DNA from: Methylophaga thalassica MP
GTDB lineage: Bacteria; Pseudomonadota; Gammaproteobacteria; Nitrosococcales; Methylophagaceae
Length of the DNA stretch: 64,000 nucleotides
Assembly (NCBI RefSeq): GCF_000214595.1
Contig: NZ_AFIG01000001.1
Location: forward strand, 846,381-910,380
Direction: 5' to 3'
Numbering within the stretch: the first letter of the stretch is position 1; every line of letters starts with the position of its first letter. Positions 62,820 through 64,000 of the stretch are shown one piece after another. The notes under the pieces were generated by a model. It made no database searches. It worked only from the letters and a program-made list of their open reading frames with translations, and was not told the DNA's origin. A program made the position numbers and the translations under genes.

Positions 62820-63260
62820 GTGCCACATATAAGAATCACAAGATATGAGTATGAGGAACCATACCATGTGAATTTGGTGTTTGAGGCTGCAAATCAAACT
62901 CAGAGCACTACGCTCGAATATTATTGCAATGCATCAGATTTAGTTGAAATCGCCGAGCATCTTGAAGTCTTCCCTAGGCACGCAACTGACGTATTCCTTT
63001 ATGAGTTTGGCTCCGAAAGAAAAGAAGATCGGCATTCATACTATTTCAGAATGCGCGTTTTTCTTACAAACGGCACAGGATCATGCGCCGTACAGATTCG
63101 AACCAACAACAATGAAGAGCTACCTGAAAGAGAAATCTCTGAGTTTTGTATTTCAGCTGAGGCTTCACAAATTAATAGGCTTGGTCATTTGTTTCGCACC
63201 TATTCAAAATTAAACCATAAAGTCTTAGAGTGGTCGGTGAATGAAGGCGTACTCAAGTAA
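62820..63260 (+). CDS. Integron cassette 4 protein, unknown
   Basis: 146 residues from GTG; AAGGAG lies 12-17 bases upstream. Soluble, mixed alpha/beta by eye, acidic. YYCNASDLVEIAEHLEVFP and AVQIRTNNNEELPEREISEF resemble small domains often paired with toxins in cassette arrays, but no family is assigned. Confidence 0.66.
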   Translation: MPHIRITRYEYEEPYHVNLVFEAANQTQSTTLEYYCNASDLVEIAEHLEVFPRHATDVFLYEFGSERKEDRHSYYFRMRVFLTNGTGSCAVQIRTNNNEELPEREISEFCISAEASQINRLGHLFRTYSKLNHKVLEWSVNEGVLK

Positions 63261-63266
63261 GAAAAA

Positions 63267-63338
63267 CATAACAAGAAAAGGCAGCATCGCCCTGCGGGCT
63301 GGACACGCTATCGCGCGCCGCTGCTTTGGGCGTTAAGT
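63267..63338 (+). repeat. attC4 recombination site
   Basis: About 72 bases: ATAACAAG, then AAAGGCAGCATCGCCC, CGCGCGCCGCTGCTTT, and GGGCGTTAAGT. Nearly the same sequence as attC5, differing at a few positions. Confidence 0.9.
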
Positions 63339-63344
63339 GCAAAT

Positions 63345-63701
63345 ATGGAATCGCGCAAAGAATTAGTAAATCATCTAATTGAGTATGATCGCTCTATAGA
63401 AGAAATCATGGAGCCTCTCAAAGTCTATGGTTGGGACTCGGATGAGGAGTTTGTAGTGATGAAGCCTTCTCATATTGAAAATGTTTTGAATCGTTTTCTC
63501 TCTGGTGAACTTACCAAAAATCAAGTTAGGGATTGGGCTAATGCAGTAGAGCGCCGAGAGGATATTGAGCTAGATAAGCAGTTTCGAGACACAATGGGCG
63601 AAATGGTATTTTGGCTAGCGAATCCTTCCATTAATTTTCCCATAACCGAAGAACTAGCTAAGCGTGTTATTAGTAACCTACAAACAAATACAGTGCGGTA
63701 A
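63345..63701 (+). CDS. Integron cassette 5 protein, unknown
   Basis: 118 residues, acidic, predicted mostly helical. ELVNHLIEYDRSIEEIMEPLKVYGWD and VLNRFLSGELTKNQVRDWANAVERREDIEL suggest a small all-helical domain of the type found in hypothetical or immunity-like proteins. The ATG is 12 bases after the attC4 crossover. Confidence 0.68.
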   Translation: MESRKELVNHLIEYDRSIEEIMEPLKVYGWDSDEEFVVMKPSHIENVLNRFLSGELTKNQVRDWANAVERREDIELDKQFRDTMGEMVFWLANPSINFPITEELAKRVISNLQTNTVR

Positions 63702-63703
63702 GC

Positions 63704-63776
63704 ACTTAACAAGCAAAGGCAGCAGCGCCCTGCGGGCTGGACGCGCTAACGCGCGCCGCTGCTTTGGGCGTTAGAT
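63704..63776 (+). repeat. attC5 recombination site
   Basis: ACTTAACAAGC at the left, GGGCGTTAGAT at the right (core 63770-63776), 73 bases, with the same AAAGGCAGCAGCGCCC and GCGCGCCGCTGCTTT arms as attC4. Confidence 0.9.
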
Positions 63777-64000
63777 TTTTAAATATGCTTTACAAGCAGC
63801 CATATAAAGAACGCCTTAAGGACCATGTTTTTTATTTAGGTTAATTACTTTTTTGGATGTTTATTACCGGCTGTACAGTGTTCTGGAGATACTCAGGATA
63901 TTCACATACTGATGTTGTGCTGATGTGGTGTGGTCTGGCACTCGCCTGACAATCGCATAATGAAGGATGATTGCTGGCACGTTGTTAGTACTTATTAATT
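63777..64000 (+). other. Start of a sixth cassette or end of the array
   Basis: After the attC5 crossover only a 19-codon frame (ATG at 63785, stop TAA at 63842) is found, then no further open frame or clear attC up to the window edge. It may be a cassette with a short or broken gene, a cassette whose gene lies on the other strand, or the right-hand flank of the integron. Confidence 0.4.

Noticed and set aside
63949..63993. Possible degenerate attC (CCTGACAATC ... GATTG ... GTTGTTAG)
   Set aside because: Only about 45 bases, mismatched cores; shorter than normal attC sites. Might be residual sequence.

Overview
The window looks like a chromosomal segment of a gammaproteobacterium of moderate GC content. 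It carries the gene order pcnB-folK-deoxynucleoside kinase-panB-panC-panD, a degenerate-RibA RibBA, and a late cobalamin operon with BluB. A Methylophaga-like marine methylotroph fits the copper amine oxidase and malate:quinone oxidoreductase, but that placement is inference. No rRNA, tRNA, insertion sequence or CRISPR array was seen.

Layout. 1-8.0 kb is a tight plus-strand housekeeping block: riboflavin (ribE, ribBA), lipid A (lpxB), RNase HII, poly(A) polymerase, folate (folK), a deoxynucleoside kinase and pantothenate (panB, panC, panD). 8.0-10.3 kb holds a YqhA-like protein and an OlsF-like ornithine-lipid synthase preceded by four 11-bp-spaced Pho-box half-sites. 10.3-22 kb is mostly minus-strand: YchJ, a dehydrogenase that seems to start at ATT, lytic transglycosylase, CopD-like protein, class I fumarase, ProRS, tautomerase, MATE transporter and membrane pyrophosphatase. 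22-27.6 kb is plus-strand: TauE/SafE, soluble pyrophosphatase, SerB, GrxD, ClpS and ClpA.

28-37 kb is one minus-strand operon for late cobalamin synthesis. It begins with an unknown membrane protein behind a cobalamin riboswitch. A second, divergent cobalamin riboswitch precedes btuB, so uptake and synthesis respond to the same ligand from back-to-back leaders. metZ follows.

40.6-50 kb holds the most unusual pair: a secreted von Willebrand A protein translationally coupled to a protein of about 2,500 residues. The large protein has one membrane segment, an extremely acidic repeat-built body and three pure Glu-Pro tracts encoded by hexanucleotide arrays of 17.5, 71 and 45 units. The layout resembles polar hub proteins (FimV/HubP) but no LysM domain is visible.

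50-60 kb is metabolic and accessory: malate:quinone oxidoreductase, a CheW domain split by a CZB-like insert, an AraC regulator, a copper amine oxidase coupled to a His/Met-rich membrane protein, two small secreted proteins, and a TIM-barrel/desaturase pair next to a TetR regulator.

60.2-64 kb is a chromosomal integron: integrase on the minus strand, an attI-like region with three copies of a 10-mer, then at least five cassettes ending in attC sites. Cassette products are small unknown proteins, one a membrane protein with an EF-hand loop. The array continues to, or ends near, the window edge.
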